Positions 1 through 8,403 of a stretch of DNA of 64,000 bases are shown here, in pieces. The DNA is from Gudongella sp049310905. Lineage in GTDB: Bacteria; Bacillota; Clostridia; Tissierellales; Tissierellaceae. The notes beneath the pieces are model-generated. The model was not told the origin of the DNA. It ran no database searches and saw only the letters and a program-made list of their open reading frames with translations. Each line of letters begins with the position of its first letter. Within the stretch, counting starts at the first letter, position 1. Location of the stretch: positions 1 through 64,000 of the forward strand of contig NZ_JBMEMN010000010.1 of assembly GCF_049310905.1 (NCBI RefSeq), in the 5' to 3' direction. A program made the translations under genes and the position numbers.

Positions 1-264
1 CCTCCTCGTATAATATAGTTACAGTTTAATTACTGTATGTTCTTTTCTATCTCACTAATCTTGTGAGATAATTGTTGTACAGATAGAGGTCGTAGTTCAC
101 CTCCTTGAAGCTAAGTCTTCCTACTTTAGGGTTACGCCTCTTCTTTACATCTATATGCGAATGAGCTGGATAGTACCTGGTTACTGTATATCTAACGAGG
201 TTGTATTGTGTAAAGTAGAGAGGTCTAGACTTTATCTGTTAATATTCTAAAAGCAGGTGATTTT
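1..264 (+). ncRNA. Non-coding 5' flank of IS110 element, possible bridge RNA region
   Basis: The 264 bases before the recombinase hold no convincing gene but several hairpins: TACAGT(20-25)/ACTGTA(32-37) and ATCTCAC(49-55)/GTGAGAT(63-69). In IS110-group elements the non-coding end upstream of the recombinase is transcribed into a bridge RNA that pairs with target and donor DNA (established for IS621). That this stretch does the same is inference; the left end of the element is not defined and may lie outside the window. Confidence 0.35.
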
Positions 265-1443
265 ATGTTTTATGTTGGTATTGATATTGCTAAGAAAAAT
301 CACGAGGCTTCTATTATTGATTCTAATGGTAAGCTTCTTGATAAAAGCATCTCTTTTTCAAATTCTCAAGCTGGATCTTCTAAATTAATCTCTTTACTTG
401 AGAAATATAATATTTCTACTTCCAATGTTGTTATTGGAATGGAAGCCACTGGCCATTATTGGCTTAGTCTTTATTCTCATCTTTTGGATTTAGAATACAC
501 TGTCTATGTCATTAATCCCATACAATCTGATGCATTTAGAAAGATGTATATCAGACAAACCAAAAATGATTCTAAAGATTCTTTTGTAATCGCTCAAATT
601 ATGCGATTCGGTGAGTTTTCCACGACATCTTTAGCTAATGACAATATTATGTCTTTACGCCAATTATCTAGGTACCGTCTAGCTTTGGTTGATGAATGTT
701 CAGATTGGAAACGTAAATGCATTGCTATTCTTGATCAAGTTTTTCCAGAATACTCTAAACTATTTTCAGACACTTTTGGTGTAACTTCCAAGGAGCTACT
801 GGCTAAATACCCTACTCCTGAAGATATGTTGTCTGTGGATACACAGACACTAACTGAGCTTTTGTCTAAATCTAGTAGGGGTCGTTTTGGAGCTCTAAAA
901 GCTGTTGAAATTAAAGAGTCTGCTAAGAATACTTTTGGTATTAGCTTAGCTAGAAATGCATTTGCTTTTCAAATAAAGCAAATCATTGCCCAAATTGACT
1001 TTATCGAAGATCAATTAGACGAACTTGAAATTGAAATTGCTACTCTTCTTCACCAAACAAATGATGTAATTACATCCATTATCGGTATAGGCGATATTCT
1101 AGGTGCGATTATAATTAGTGAAATAGGCGATATTTCACGCTTTGAATCCGCATCTCAGCTAGTCGCATATGCTGGTTTAGACTCAAGTGTTAAGCAATCT
1201 GGTGATTTTATTGGGACCAAAACTAAAATTTCCAAACGTGGTTCTCCTTATCTTCGTAGAGCGATTTGGTTGGCTGCTACAGTTGCAGCATTTAAGGATC
1301 CTGCATTGTCCGTATATTATCAATCACTTAGATTGCGTGGCAAGCATCATCTTACGGCTATTGGTGCTGTAGCCAGAAAAATGACTAACATAATATTTGC
1401 TGTACTTAGGGATGATAAACCTTACGTGCCTAATATCAAATAA
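265..1443 (+). CDS. IS110-family transposase/recombinase
   Basis: A 392-residue recombinase of the IS110 family, which moves its element by RNA-guided recombination rather than classical DDE transposition. The N-terminal RuvC-like DEDD domain shows the first Asp in GIDIAKKNH, the Glu in GMEATGHY and the Asp residues in KNDSKDSFVIAQ. The C-terminal Transposase_20 domain shows SIIGIGDILGA and SKRGSPYLRRAIW, which carries the conserved nucleophile Ser. The length is normal, no frameshift is visible and a weak AGGTGA site precedes the ATG, so the gene looks intact. Codon use is AT-richer than in neighbouring genes, as expected for a mobile gene. It lies beside a group II intron fragment. Confidence 0.93.
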   Translation: MFYVGIDIAKKNHEASIIDSNGKLLDKSISFSNSQAGSSKLISLLEKYNISTSNVVIGMEATGHYWLSLYSHLLDLEYTVYVINPIQSDAFRKMYIRQTKNDSKDSFVIAQIMRFGEFSTTSLANDNIMSLRQLSRYRLALVDECSDWKRKCIAILDQVFPEYSKLFSDTFGVTSKELLAKYPTPEDMLSVDTQTLTELLSKSSRGRFGALKAVEIKESAKNTFGISLARNAFAFQIKQIIAQIDFIEDQLDELEIEIATLLHQTNDVITSIIGIGDILGAIIISEIGDISRFESASQLVAYAGLDSSVKQSGDFIGTKTKISKRGSPYLRRAIWLAATVAAFKDPALSVYYQSLRLRGKHHLTAIGAVARKMTNIIFAVLRDDKPYVPNIK

Positions 1444-1460
1444 TCCATTTTATCTAATAC

Positions 1461-1490
1461 TTAGCCTAAAAAACTCCTTAGGCTTATTTG
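1461..1490 (+). terminator. Terminator after IS110 recombinase
   Basis: Stem AGCCTAA (1463-1469) / TTAGGCT (1478-1484) followed by a T-rich run, 18 bases after the recombinase stop codon. Confidence 0.7.
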
Positions 1491-1520
1491 TTTTGCCTAT
1501 TTTACTTGAAAATTTGTGAT

Positions 1521-1557
1521 AGGTTCTGTCAAGGACTCTATCCCCTTGACAGGTTCT
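1521..1557. repeat. 9-bp inverted repeat between IS110 gene and intron remnant
   Basis: CTGTCAAGG (1526-1534) and CCTTGACAG (1544-1552) form a perfect inverted repeat, itself flanked by AGGTTCT copies at 1521 and 1551. It lies in the non-coding right flank of the IS110 gene. It could be near the right end of the element or be an RNA hairpin; I cannot tell which. Confidence 0.4.
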
Positions 1558-1616
1558 AGCATAAATTTTATAATCTCAAAGGCAAAATAAATTTTAAATT
1601 ATTATTGACTTTTAAT

Positions 1617-2014
1617 AGCTGGTCTAAAGTTCAGCCCTTCCCTTACGTCGTCGACTACGTATGGTACTATGGCTTCTGCTGACTTCTCATGACAAATCTT
1701 GTTTCAACCGTGCTTCATACTCTGTTTCCACACGTCCATGAGACCTCCCCGGGTAAGAATGCAATCTTTCCTTCCATATATCTGCCACATTTACATTGTA
1801 GATTTCCAAATAGTTTAGGGCTTTGGTTTGTTCAGCAACCTTACCCAATCTACATATGCCTAATGTGATTTCTGTTCGTCAGACCGAAAGTTTGCCTCCA
1901 GCTTCCTTCAGATTCCTCGTCGCCGAGGACACCCTTGCTCTTGGCTATGTGCTTGGCACTATCAACCCGCACTGGGGACTTTCACCCGTTAGATTGCACC
2001 CATGCCGGGCGCAC
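1617..2014 (-). mobile_element. 5' remnant of a group IIC (bacterial class C) intron
   Basis: Read on the minus strand, this stretch starts with GTGCGCCCGGCATGGGTGC and continues with blocks very like the group IIC intron of Oceanobacillus iheyensis: GGGTGAAAGTCCC, CAAGGGTGTCC, GAATCTGAAGGAAGC, CTTACCCGGGGAGGTCT, AGTCAGCAGAAGCCATAGTA and GAAGGGCTGAAC. These cover domains I-III and the start of domain IV. No maturase/reverse transcriptase gene and no domain V or VI are present. The first intron base (complement of 2014) directly follows the T-tract of the speE terminator, the typical insertion site of class C introns. The intron is therefore truncated, perhaps by the IS110 insertion; the rest may lie beyond the left edge. 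Confidence 0.85.
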
Positions 2015-2048
2015 TAAAAAGGGATGTATGAAAAAATTCATACATCCC
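2015..2048 (-). terminator. speE terminator and class C intron target
   Basis: Perfect 11-bp stem 2021-2031/2038-2048 with loop AAAAAT (plus strand), followed on the minus strand by TTTTTA and then the first base of the group IIC intron. It ends the speD-speE operon. Confidence 0.9.
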
Positions 2049-2054
2049 ATGATT

Positions 2055-2906
2055 TTATTCCGCTTCTTCCAGCTGCTCCAGTACATATGTTGGCAGTGCA
2101 AAAGCTCCTTGATGAAGATCAGAATTATAGTATTTTGTTTTTAGTCCAAATGCTTCCCACTCTTCTCTTTTATGATCCTTCATTGGATGCAGGCTTTTAC
2201 TGGCAAATCCAAACAACCAGTGACCACTCGCATAGGTAGGCATATGGAATTGATAAACCTTGCAAATGTCAAATATTGATTTAATCTTTGCATGAGCCTT
2301 TTTCATCTCCCTTGCATAGTTGGGGAAATATGGGCTCTCATGCTGATTGATTAGAATTCCATCATCATTCAGGGCATTATAGCAATCTGTGTAGAACTCT
2401 CTTGTGAAAAGTCCCTCCCCAGGTCCAATTGGGTCAGTTGAATCAACCAAAACCAAATCATATACACCCTTCTTATCCTTAACAAACTTGATTCCATCAA
2501 CATAGTTGTGATTCACTCTCGAATCATCGAGTTTTGATGAAGTCTGCGGAAGGTATTCCCTGCAAAGCTCCACTACCCTTTGATCAATTTCAACAAAGTC
2601 TATTGACTCGATCTGCTCATATCTGGTAAGTTCCCTTACTGTTCCTCCGTCGCCTCCACCGATAACAAGTACTTTTTTAATCTGTGGATTTACAGCCATC
2701 GGAACATGGACAATCATGTCGTGATATATAAACTCATCCTTCTCGTTTACCATCATCAGCCCATCAAGAGTAAAAAATCTGCCAAAATCGTATGACTCAA
2801 AAAAAGCTATCTTCTGGAATGGTGTCTGTTCTGAATATATCTGTTCCTTAACTTTAATTGAAAACTTACATGTCTCCGTGCTTTTCTCTGAATACCAAAG
2901 CTCCAC
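2055..2906 (-). CDS. speE: Spermidine synthase
   Basis: Transfers an aminopropyl group from decarboxylated S-adenosylmethionine to putrescine (cytosolic, polyamine synthesis). The Rossmann methyltransferase-like fold shows VLVIGGGDGGTVRELTRY (dcSAM binding), DFVEIDQRVVELC and DLVLVDSTDPIGPGEGLF. A longer reading frame starts at 2945, but I prefer GTG at 2906: it has AGGAGGG five bases upstream, gives the family's usual N-terminus VELWYSEK, and avoids overlap with speD. That gives 283 residues, normal for the family. It follows speD with 10 bases between them, so the two reactions of spermidine synthesis share one transcript. Confidence 0.93.
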   Translation of the reverse strand: MELWYSEKSTETCKFSIKVKEQIYSEQTPFQKIAFFESYDFGRFFTLDGLMMVNEKDEFIYHDMIVHVPMAVNPQIKKVLVIGGGDGGTVRELTRYEQIESIDFVEIDQRVVELCREYLPQTSSKLDDSRVNHNYVDGIKFVKDKKGVYDLVLVDSTDPIGPGEGLFTREFYTDCYNALNDDGILINQHESPYFPNYAREMKKAHAKIKSIFDICKVYQFHMPTYASGHWLFGFASKSLHPMKDHKREEWEAFGLKTKYYNSDLHQGAFALPTYVLEQLEEAE

Positions 2907-2916
2907 AAAATCCCTC

Positions 2917-3711
2917 CTAGTAGTTTCTTCCATAGTATATTTCATGCATTTCCTGGGTAAGCTTGTCTATGATTTCTTTTCTTTGCCTCCCTGTAAGGTC
3001 CTCTTCCTTTAGCTCAAAAAGATAATCGTCAAGAATCAGATCACGTAGAATCATCTTTGTGTGGAATATGTTCTCCTGGTAAACATTTACATCAATACTG
3101 TTGTACATTTCCATTGTTTCCTTTGATATATACTCCTGTATGGAATTTATTGAGTGGTCCTTGAAGTGTTTTGTACCATCTACATCCCTTGTAAATCCTC
3201 TTATCCTATAGTCACAGGTAACAATATCCGAGTCAAAGCTTGCAAACAGAAAATCCAGTGCTTTCAGTGGAGATATTTCTCCGCAGGTCGAAACATCAAT
3301 ATCCACCCTAAAGGTCATGATACCCCTATCCGGATGATATTCCGGGTATGTGTGAACACTGATATGACTCTTGTCCAGATGCCCTATTACATTTCTTGGA
3401 TTTGCAATCAAGTCTCCTTTGTTGCATGATGCATCCACATTAATGTCCGGTAAAGGTTCTTCCGTAATAAGAAGATTGACACTTGCTCCCTGGGGCTCAT
3501 AGTCCTGTTTGGCAATATTTAGTAGATTAGCGCCTATTATGTTGGTTACCTCCACAAGAATTTCTGTAAGTCTAGTGGAATTGTATTGTTCGTCAATGTA
3601 TTCAATGTACTTTTCCTTGTCCTCAGGTGAAACGGCATAGCATACATCATAGATATTGAAGCTTAGCGTCTTTGTAAGATTATTAAATCCATACAGTTTT
3701 AGTTTTTCCAT
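2917..3711 (-). CDS. speD: S-adenosylmethionine decarboxylase proenzyme (E. coli type)
   Basis: Makes decarboxylated AdoMet, the aminopropyl donor used by the SpeE encoded just downstream. The 264-residue length equals that of E. coli SpeD, with close similarity throughout (KLKLYGFNNLTK, QDYEPQGAS, VSTCGEISPLKALD, NVYQENIFHTKM, EIYYGRN). The self-cleavage site is LDKSH, with Ser115 expected to become the pyruvoyl group of the alpha chain. Most Gram-positives carry a shorter SpeD, so this large form is the less common type here. First gene of a two-gene operon; AAAGGGA precedes the start. Confidence 0.95.
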   Translation of the reverse strand: MEKLKLYGFNNLTKTLSFNIYDVCYAVSPEDKEKYIEYIDEQYNSTRLTEILVEVTNIIGANLLNIAKQDYEPQGASVNLLITEEPLPDINVDASCNKGDLIANPRNVIGHLDKSHISVHTYPEYHPDRGIMTFRVDIDVSTCGEISPLKALDFLFASFDSDIVTCDYRIRGFTRDVDGTKHFKDHSINSIQEYISKETMEMYNSIDVNVYQENIFHTKMILRDLILDDYLFELKEEDLTGRQRKEIIDKLTQEMHEIYYGRNY

Positions 3712-3819
3712 TTTCCATCCCTTTCATTCTATATTAACAACAAATTTGAAACCATCAATGTTATGAAAATTCATAGATATTGTATAATATATATTGACTG
3801 TTTACAATGATTTGGACGA

Positions 3820-3846
3820 AAAAAATCGGAGGATTTCTCCTCCGAC
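3820..3846 (-). terminator. Terminator after the DUF2680 gene
   Basis: Stem TCGGAGGA (3826-3833) / TCCTCCGA (3838-3845), followed on the minus strand by a run of T. Confidence 0.85.
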
Positions 3847-3857
3847 CCTTAATCTAT

Positions 3858-4340
3858 TTAGTTTCTTCCGCCTCTTCTCATCTGTCCTTGCCCTTGGCCA
3901 AATGCGCCTTCTTTAGCTCCAAGTCCTTCGCCATCCATGGCTCTAAGTCCGTTTCCCTGACCATTGCCAGCTTTTTGTCCGAAAATACCTTCACCTTGGA
4001 GTAATCTCTGTGGATTATCCATTGTTCCGTCACAATTTTCAAATGCTGCAATAATTTCCTCAGCTCTTTCTTGGGTAAGTTTTCCTTCTTCTACCAATTG
4101 AGCTATCATATCCTTCTTATGAACCAATGCTTCATCTCTGAAATCCTCATAAACTCCAAGTTCATCAGCCAGCTCACCCAATGTCTGGTCCTCATCTCTC
4201 ATTTCGAAGATTTCTGCTTCAGTTTTCCCACTAAGGCTTTCAAGGATTCCCAAAGGCCCCCAGCTTGCATCCGCAAAAGCTACACTCATTGTTCCTATAA
4301 CCATAACTGCCACTACTAAAACCAATACTGTCTTTTTCAT
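3858..4340 (-). CDS. Secreted DUF2680-type protein
   Basis: A 160-residue exported protein with a clear signal peptide (MKKTVLVLVVAVMVIG, cleavage near AFA-DA). The middle holds the DUF2680 pattern seen in clostridia: GKTEAEIFEMR, LGELADELGV, and KLTQERAEEIIAAFENCDG. The C-terminus is a Gly/Gln/Arg-rich tail ending QMRRGGRN, probably disordered. Function is not known for the family. It lies downstream of a sensor kinase/response regulator pair on the same strand, and many DUF2680 genes sit beside such systems, so regulation by that pair is plausible but inferred. AAGGAG precedes the start. Confidence 0.75.
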   Translation of the reverse strand: MKKTVLVLVVAVMVIGTMSVAFADASWGPLGILESLSGKTEAEIFEMRDEDQTLGELADELGVYEDFRDEALVHKKDMIAQLVEEGKLTQERAEEIIAAFENCDGTMDNPQRLLQGEGIFGQKAGNGQGNGLRAMDGEGLGAKEGAFGQGQGQMRRGGRN

Positions 4341-4426
4341 TTCTCACCACTCCTTTTCTTATTTTCCTTCTATGTTTTAAGTATAAAGAAAAGTTGTGAT
4401 GAAATTATGATGAATAGGTGTAATAT

Positions 4427-5812
4427 TTATTTATTTATGGGAATTTCAAAATAAAAATCAGATCCTCTTCCAGGGGTACTTTCCACCCCAAATTTAATAT
4501 CATGTGCTTCAAATATTGCCTTTGTTATGGAAAGACCTATTCCAGACCCTCCAATAGCTCTATTGCTGTTGTTTATCTTGTAATACCTGTCCCATATATG
4601 ATCGATCTGATCCAACGGAATACCACTTCCGGTGTCGCGAATATCCACTCTTAGAACATTTTTCTTTTCAGTCAGTACAATATCAATGTTCCCATTTTCA
4701 GTATGAGTAATGGCATTTGACAGCAGATTATGAAAAACCTGCTCCATTCTCCTCCGATCTACCCAGACATTGAAACTTTCCTTTTCACCCATAACAGACA
4801 ATTTAATATTCTTATCTTCTGCCATTATGGAATATTTGTTGACTGACGATTGTGCAAGCTCCATTATATCGATTTCTTCCTGCCAAAGATCCATATTGCC
4901 TGACTGTATACGAGACATATCAAGCATTTCATCCACCATTCTACCAAGCCTTTCGGACTCTTCTATAATAATGTCCAGATTCTCCTCTCTGCTTTGTGGA
5001 TCATCTCTGTGGATATCCTTGCTCATTTCAGCATAGCCTCTGATCAGACCCAAGGGTGTCCTCAATTCGTGGGATACATTGGCAACAAGATCTTTTCTGA
5101 GTCTATCAACCTTGGACAGCTGTTCTGCCATCTTATTAAAATTTCCAGAGAGTTCACCTATTTCATCGCTGGTCTCCACATCAACTCTGGTCTCCATGTC
5201 TCCGGCAGCCAGGGCATTGACAGACTGATTCAGCTTCCTTATTGGGCGCAAAAAGAATCTGGAGAAAAATGTACCTATAAGTATGGAAACCACAATAAGG
5301 ATAAGTGATATATTCAACAACTGTCTCTTAAGTATATTGATTGTCTCATTTATTGGTTCGATGGGAAGACTGGTTGTTATTACAGTTTCCCTATCTTCCA
5401 GCAGCATTGAGTATGTAAAAAGCTCTGTATTTTGTCTCTGGTGAATTGTTGTTGTGGTGGCTTCTCCCGATCTGAGAAGTTCCTCAAGATAATCACCTCT
5501 AAGCACTCGAAATCCAGATGCCTGTCCTCTTCCCATAGTATTTCCAGATGAATAAAGTATTTGACCATCCACTGAACTTACCTCTGTAGCAATATTACGT
5601 TCCATAAACAGTTTTTCGGCATTCTCAACAAATGAATCCGGTTCTGTATTATATAACTCAGTCAATTCTTCAGTTGATCTCTTTAGAATCTCAACCCTGC
5701 TGTTCATATAGTTTCTTTCAAGAAATACTGTCTGGTATAACCAAAGGATTCCAACGGAAAGTATGGTAACCATAAGCATTCCCAATATCAGTTTGTGGGA
5801 AATTTTTTTCAT
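4427..5812 (-). CDS. Sensor histidine kinase (HAMP, HisKA, HATPase)
   Basis: A 461-residue membrane kinase. TM1 is near residues 8-28, followed by an extracytoplasmic sensor region to about 163, TM2 (about 165-185), HAMP (FLRPIRKLNQSVNALAAGDM), a HisKA dimerisation helix with the phospho-acceptor His248 in VSHELRTPL, and a HATPase domain with HNLLSNAITHT (N box), DTGSGIP (G1) and GGSGIGLSI (G2). Its start overlaps the end of the response regulator gene by four bases (ATGA), so the two are translationally coupled. The signal is unknown; the neighbouring secreted DUF2680 gene may be a target. Confidence 0.93.
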   Translation of the reverse strand: MKKISHKLILGMLMVTILSVGILWLYQTVFLERNYMNSRVEILKRSTEELTELYNTEPDSFVENAEKLFMERNIATEVSSVDGQILYSSGNTMGRGQASGFRVLRGDYLEELLRSGEATTTTIHQRQNTELFTYSMLLEDRETVITTSLPIEPINETINILKRQLLNISLILIVVSILIGTFFSRFFLRPIRKLNQSVNALAAGDMETRVDVETSDEIGELSGNFNKMAEQLSKVDRLRKDLVANVSHELRTPLGLIRGYAEMSKDIHRDDPQSREENLDIIIEESERLGRMVDEMLDMSRIQSGNMDLWQEEIDIMELAQSSVNKYSIMAEDKNIKLSVMGEKESFNVWVDRRRMEQVFHNLLSNAITHTENGNIDIVLTEKKNVLRVDIRDTGSGIPLDQIDHIWDRYYKINNSNRAIGGSGIGLSITKAIFEAHDIKFGVESTPGRGSDFYFEIPINK

Positions 5813-6495
5813 TTTTTCTTCTCCCCAGTTTCTAATTTATAACCAACACCCCACACAGTTTCAAAAAAATGCTTGTATGGTTTCAATCTGTCCCTTAGCA
5901 TCTTGATATGGGTGTCAACTGTACGATCTTCTCCGAAATAATCAATCCCCCATACTCCGTCCAGTATCTGCTGCCTTGTAAGGGCCCGATTTCTGTTTTC
6001 TATAAGGTATACCAAAAGATCGTATTCCTTTGGCGTCATTTTTACAGCATCACCGTCCATATGTACAGTTCTGCCCTCAAAGTCAACCTCTATACCTTCA
6101 AGTTGAAATATCTTTGGTTCGTCCTCAACATCCTTACTGTTTCTTCTGATTACAGCCTTAAGTCTTGCCATTAGTTCCTTTGGACTAAAGGGCTTGACCA
6201 TGTAATCATCTACACCAAGCTCAAAACCGAAAAGCCTGTCATATTCTTCCCCTCTGGCTGTAAGCATTATTACAGGGACTGAGGATTCTTTCCGAATCTC
6301 CCTTAAGACAGTCCAACCATCCACCTCCGGCATCATAACATCCAGAAGAACTGCCTGATACTCTCTTTCCGAAAATTTCTCCAAAGCATCACTTCCATTT
6401 TCAGCCTCAAAGCATGTAAATCCTTCGGAAATCAGATATTCACGAATAAGTCTTCTCATTTTCATTTCATCATCAGCAACAAGTATATTTCCCAT
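5809..6495 (-). CDS. OmpR/PhoB-family response regulator
   Basis: Receiver domain (residues 1-115: ILVADDE, phospho-acceptor Asp52 in LLDVMMPEVDG, MLTARGE, KPFSPKEL) followed by a winged-helix Trans_reg_C domain (LTPKEYDLL-type helix seen as MTPKEYDLLVYLIENRNRALTR, with VDTHIKMLRDRLK). I chose the ATG at 6495 rather than 6528 because AAGGGAG lies eight bases before it and the receiver fold begins there. It regulates transcription after phosphorylation by the kinase encoded directly downstream. Confidence 0.94.
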   Translation of the reverse strand: MGNILVADDEMKMRRLIREYLISEGFTCFEAENGSDALEKFSEREYQAVLLDVMMPEVDGWTVLREIRKESSVPVIMLTARGEEYDRLFGFELGVDDYMVKPFSPKELMARLKAVIRRNSKDVEDEPKIFQLEGIEVDFEGRTVHMDGDAVKMTPKEYDLLVYLIENRNRALTRQQILDGVWGIDYFGEDRTVDTHIKMLRDRLKPYKHFFETVWGVGYKLETGEKKK

Positions 6496-6571
6496 GTTAT
6501 TCTCTCCCTTACTTGCACTTATACCCACTATATTGATTTTATTGTTAATGTGTGATGAAAATGTGATGGTT

Positions 6572-6600
6572 TAAAAAAATAACAGGCTCTCACCTGTTAT
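6572..6600 (-). terminator. Terminator after the ECF S-component gene
   Basis: ATAACAGG / CCTGTTAT stem (6593-6600 with 6579-6586) and a T run on the minus strand. Confidence 0.8.
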
Positions 6601-7088
6601 CTCTTCACTCGTATCTTGTCCTTAAGGACCATGTACAATATGCTTGCTGCAACTGCACCGAAAAGTCCCTGCATTATGTTTGCCGGAAAATTCACCAGAG
6701 CTGCCTTTGCTCCATACATGAATATCTCTGCAAGATAATAGCCTATGGCCATTACTATTCCTCCGATTCCTGCTGCAACAACTGGCATCTTTCTTCCCCA
6801 TGAAGTATCAAATAGCATTCCTGCAATGAATCCTTCCATGCCTTTTGCAACAAATGTTATTGGAGCATATACTCCCCATCCCAATAGAACATCTGCCAAG
6901 GCTGATCCTATTCCTCCTACCAGGAATCCACCTTTCTTACCAAACATAAAGGCTGCCATAAATATTACCATATCTCCAAGGTTTAGATAACCAACACTTG
7001 CTGGTGCTGGAATTTGAATGATCATGGTCATCACAACCGTTAGTGCCATAAAAACACCATAGGTTACAATACTGTTTGTTTTCGACAT
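6597..7088 (-). CDS. ECF transporter S component (substrate unknown)
   Basis: A 163-residue integral membrane protein with about five to six hydrophobic segments, resembling the riboflavin/pantothenate-type S components of energy-coupling factor transporters (FMAAFMFGKKGGFLVGGIGSALADVLLGW, FIAGMLF). S components bind a vitamin and work with a shared EcfA/A'/T module, which is not in this window. No FMN, TPP or other known riboswitch is seen upstream, so the vitamin cannot be named. The 135-base upstream region is AT-rich with TACTATTATAGTA at 7150-7162, perhaps an operator or promoter. Confidence 0.75.
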   Translation of the reverse strand: MSKTNSIVTYGVFMALTVVMTMIIQIPAPASVGYLNLGDMVIFMAAFMFGKKGGFLVGGIGSALADVLLGWGVYAPITFVAKGMEGFIAGMLFDTSWGRKMPVVAAGIGGIVMAIGYYLAEIFMYGAKAALVNFPANIMQGLFGAVAASILYMVLKDKIRVKR

Positions 7089-7223
7089 CTCTACACCCCA
7101 TTCGCTATAATTGTATCGTTACACTAACTAAGTAAACTATTATTGTATCTACTATTATAGTAACACTTTTAGCGGTTGAATGCAACACTCCAGATATAAT
7201 CTTTTCTGCATAAAAAAAGAGCT

Positions 7224-8276
7224 TTACAACCAGCCCTTTTTCCTTAGAAATCTTAACATAAAAACCGTTATAAGTCCTGATATTACCCAAAATAAAAGGT
7301 ATCCATACTTCCAATCCAGTTCAGGAAAATACTCAAAGTTCATTCCATATACACTGGAAAGAAATGTTAGGGGTATGAATATTGTTGAAAATACTGTTAA
7401 AATCTTCATAACCTCATTTGTTTTGGAGCCCACGCTCGAAAGGTATGTATCCAGCATCCCTGAACATATATCCCTGTAGGTCTCAACAATGTCTATCATC
7501 TGGATTATATGGTCATATATATCTCTGAAATACAAGTTGATCCTTTCATCCAGCATCGAAAACTCCCCTCTTGCAAGAGAGCTTGTCAGATTCCTCGTTG
7601 GCCAAAGTACATTTCTTATGTAAACTAATTCTCTCTTCAGATAATATATACTCCCTAGAATATCTTTATGTGGATTTTCTAGTAATCTATCCTCCACAGA
7701 ATCTATTTCATTTCCTATTTCTTCTAGAACAAGAAAATAATTGTCAACAACAGAATCAATCAAACTGTAATACAACTCAAGAGACCCGTGTTTTCTTAAA
7801 GATATTGATTCCTTAAGTCTTTCGTGTATGTACTTAAAGCTGTCAGTGTCATATTCCTGAAAAGTGACTACAATATTGTCCAATAAAATTATTGAGATTT
7901 GTTCTGTATCAAGAGTTCCATCCTCTCTGAAGAATAAATTCTTCGTAACTGTAAATAAGTATTTGTCATATTCTTCTACTTTGGGACTCTGAGCTATGTT
8001 CAGAATATCCTCTTGCACCAGGGGATGGATATTGAGAATCTTACTTATTCCCTTTACAGTATCCGGGTTTTTAAGTCCGATTACATCCAGCCATATTGTT
8101 CCACCCTTATCATCTATTGAGAATTCCTCTACCGACCCCAATGGTTTACTTACAATTCTCTCTTCAGTATAATGGGTCAGTATAATAATCTGTTCTCCTG
8201 TTCCTTCTCCAGTATACATAAGCGTCCCCGGAGGAAGATTAACGGTCTTTCCAATATTCTTTATTTCTTTACCCAT
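7224..8276 (-). CDS. corA: CorA-family Mg2+/Co2+ channel
   Basis: Pentameric divalent metal channel of the cytoplasmic membrane. The 350-residue protein has a large cytosolic N-terminal domain (IWLDVIGL; HPLVQEDILN), the long stalk helix around residues 200-290, and two C-terminal membrane helices. The selectivity signature GMN is in SVYGMNFEYFPELDW. The length matches Thermotoga CorA. A strong GGAGGTG site precedes the ATG. It appears monocistronic. No M-box riboswitch was recognised in the short leader. Confidence 0.93.
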   Translation of the reverse strand: MGKEIKNIGKTVNLPPGTLMYTGEGTGEQIIILTHYTEERIVSKPLGSVEEFSIDDKGGTIWLDVIGLKNPDTVKGISKILNIHPLVQEDILNIAQSPKVEEYDKYLFTVTKNLFFREDGTLDTEQISIILLDNIVVTFQEYDTDSFKYIHERLKESISLRKHGSLELYYSLIDSVVDNYFLVLEEIGNEIDSVEDRLLENPHKDILGSIYYLKRELVYIRNVLWPTRNLTSSLARGEFSMLDERINLYFRDIYDHIIQMIDIVETYRDICSGMLDTYLSSVGSKTNEVMKILTVFSTIFIPLTFLSSVYGMNFEYFPELDWKYGYLLFWVISGLITVFMLRFLRKKGWL

Positions 8277-8337
8277 CTCAACACCTCCAAGATTATATTT
8301 ACATTAGCTTTTCCACAAAGCCTATGATTTTAATACC

Positions 8338-8395
8338 AATAATTGGGCATGAAAAAAATAGGCGGACCAAGTCTACCTATTTATACCCAATTATT
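8338..8395 (-). terminator. Nested hairpin terminator after MATE gene
   Basis: Outer stem AATAATTGGG (8338-8347) / CCCAATTATT (8386-8395) encloses inner stem AAATAGG (8356-8362) / CCTATTT (8376-8382), with an A-run that gives a T-run on the minus strand. Confidence 0.7.
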
Positions 8396-8403
8396 AAGTT
8401 TAA

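Noticed and set aside
1823..2239. Short plus-strand ORFs near the left end
   Set aside because: They lie antisense to the group II intron RNA and speE and have no ribosome sites.
2055..2945. speE start at ATG 2945
   Set aside because: It overlaps speD, has no ribosome site, and adds residues not typical of the family; GTG 2906 is better.
7118..7166. GTTACAC/GTAACAC repeats upstream of the ECF S component as a BirA-like operator
   Set aside because: The half-sites are imperfect and the spacing does not fit the BirA box; only weak symmetry remains.
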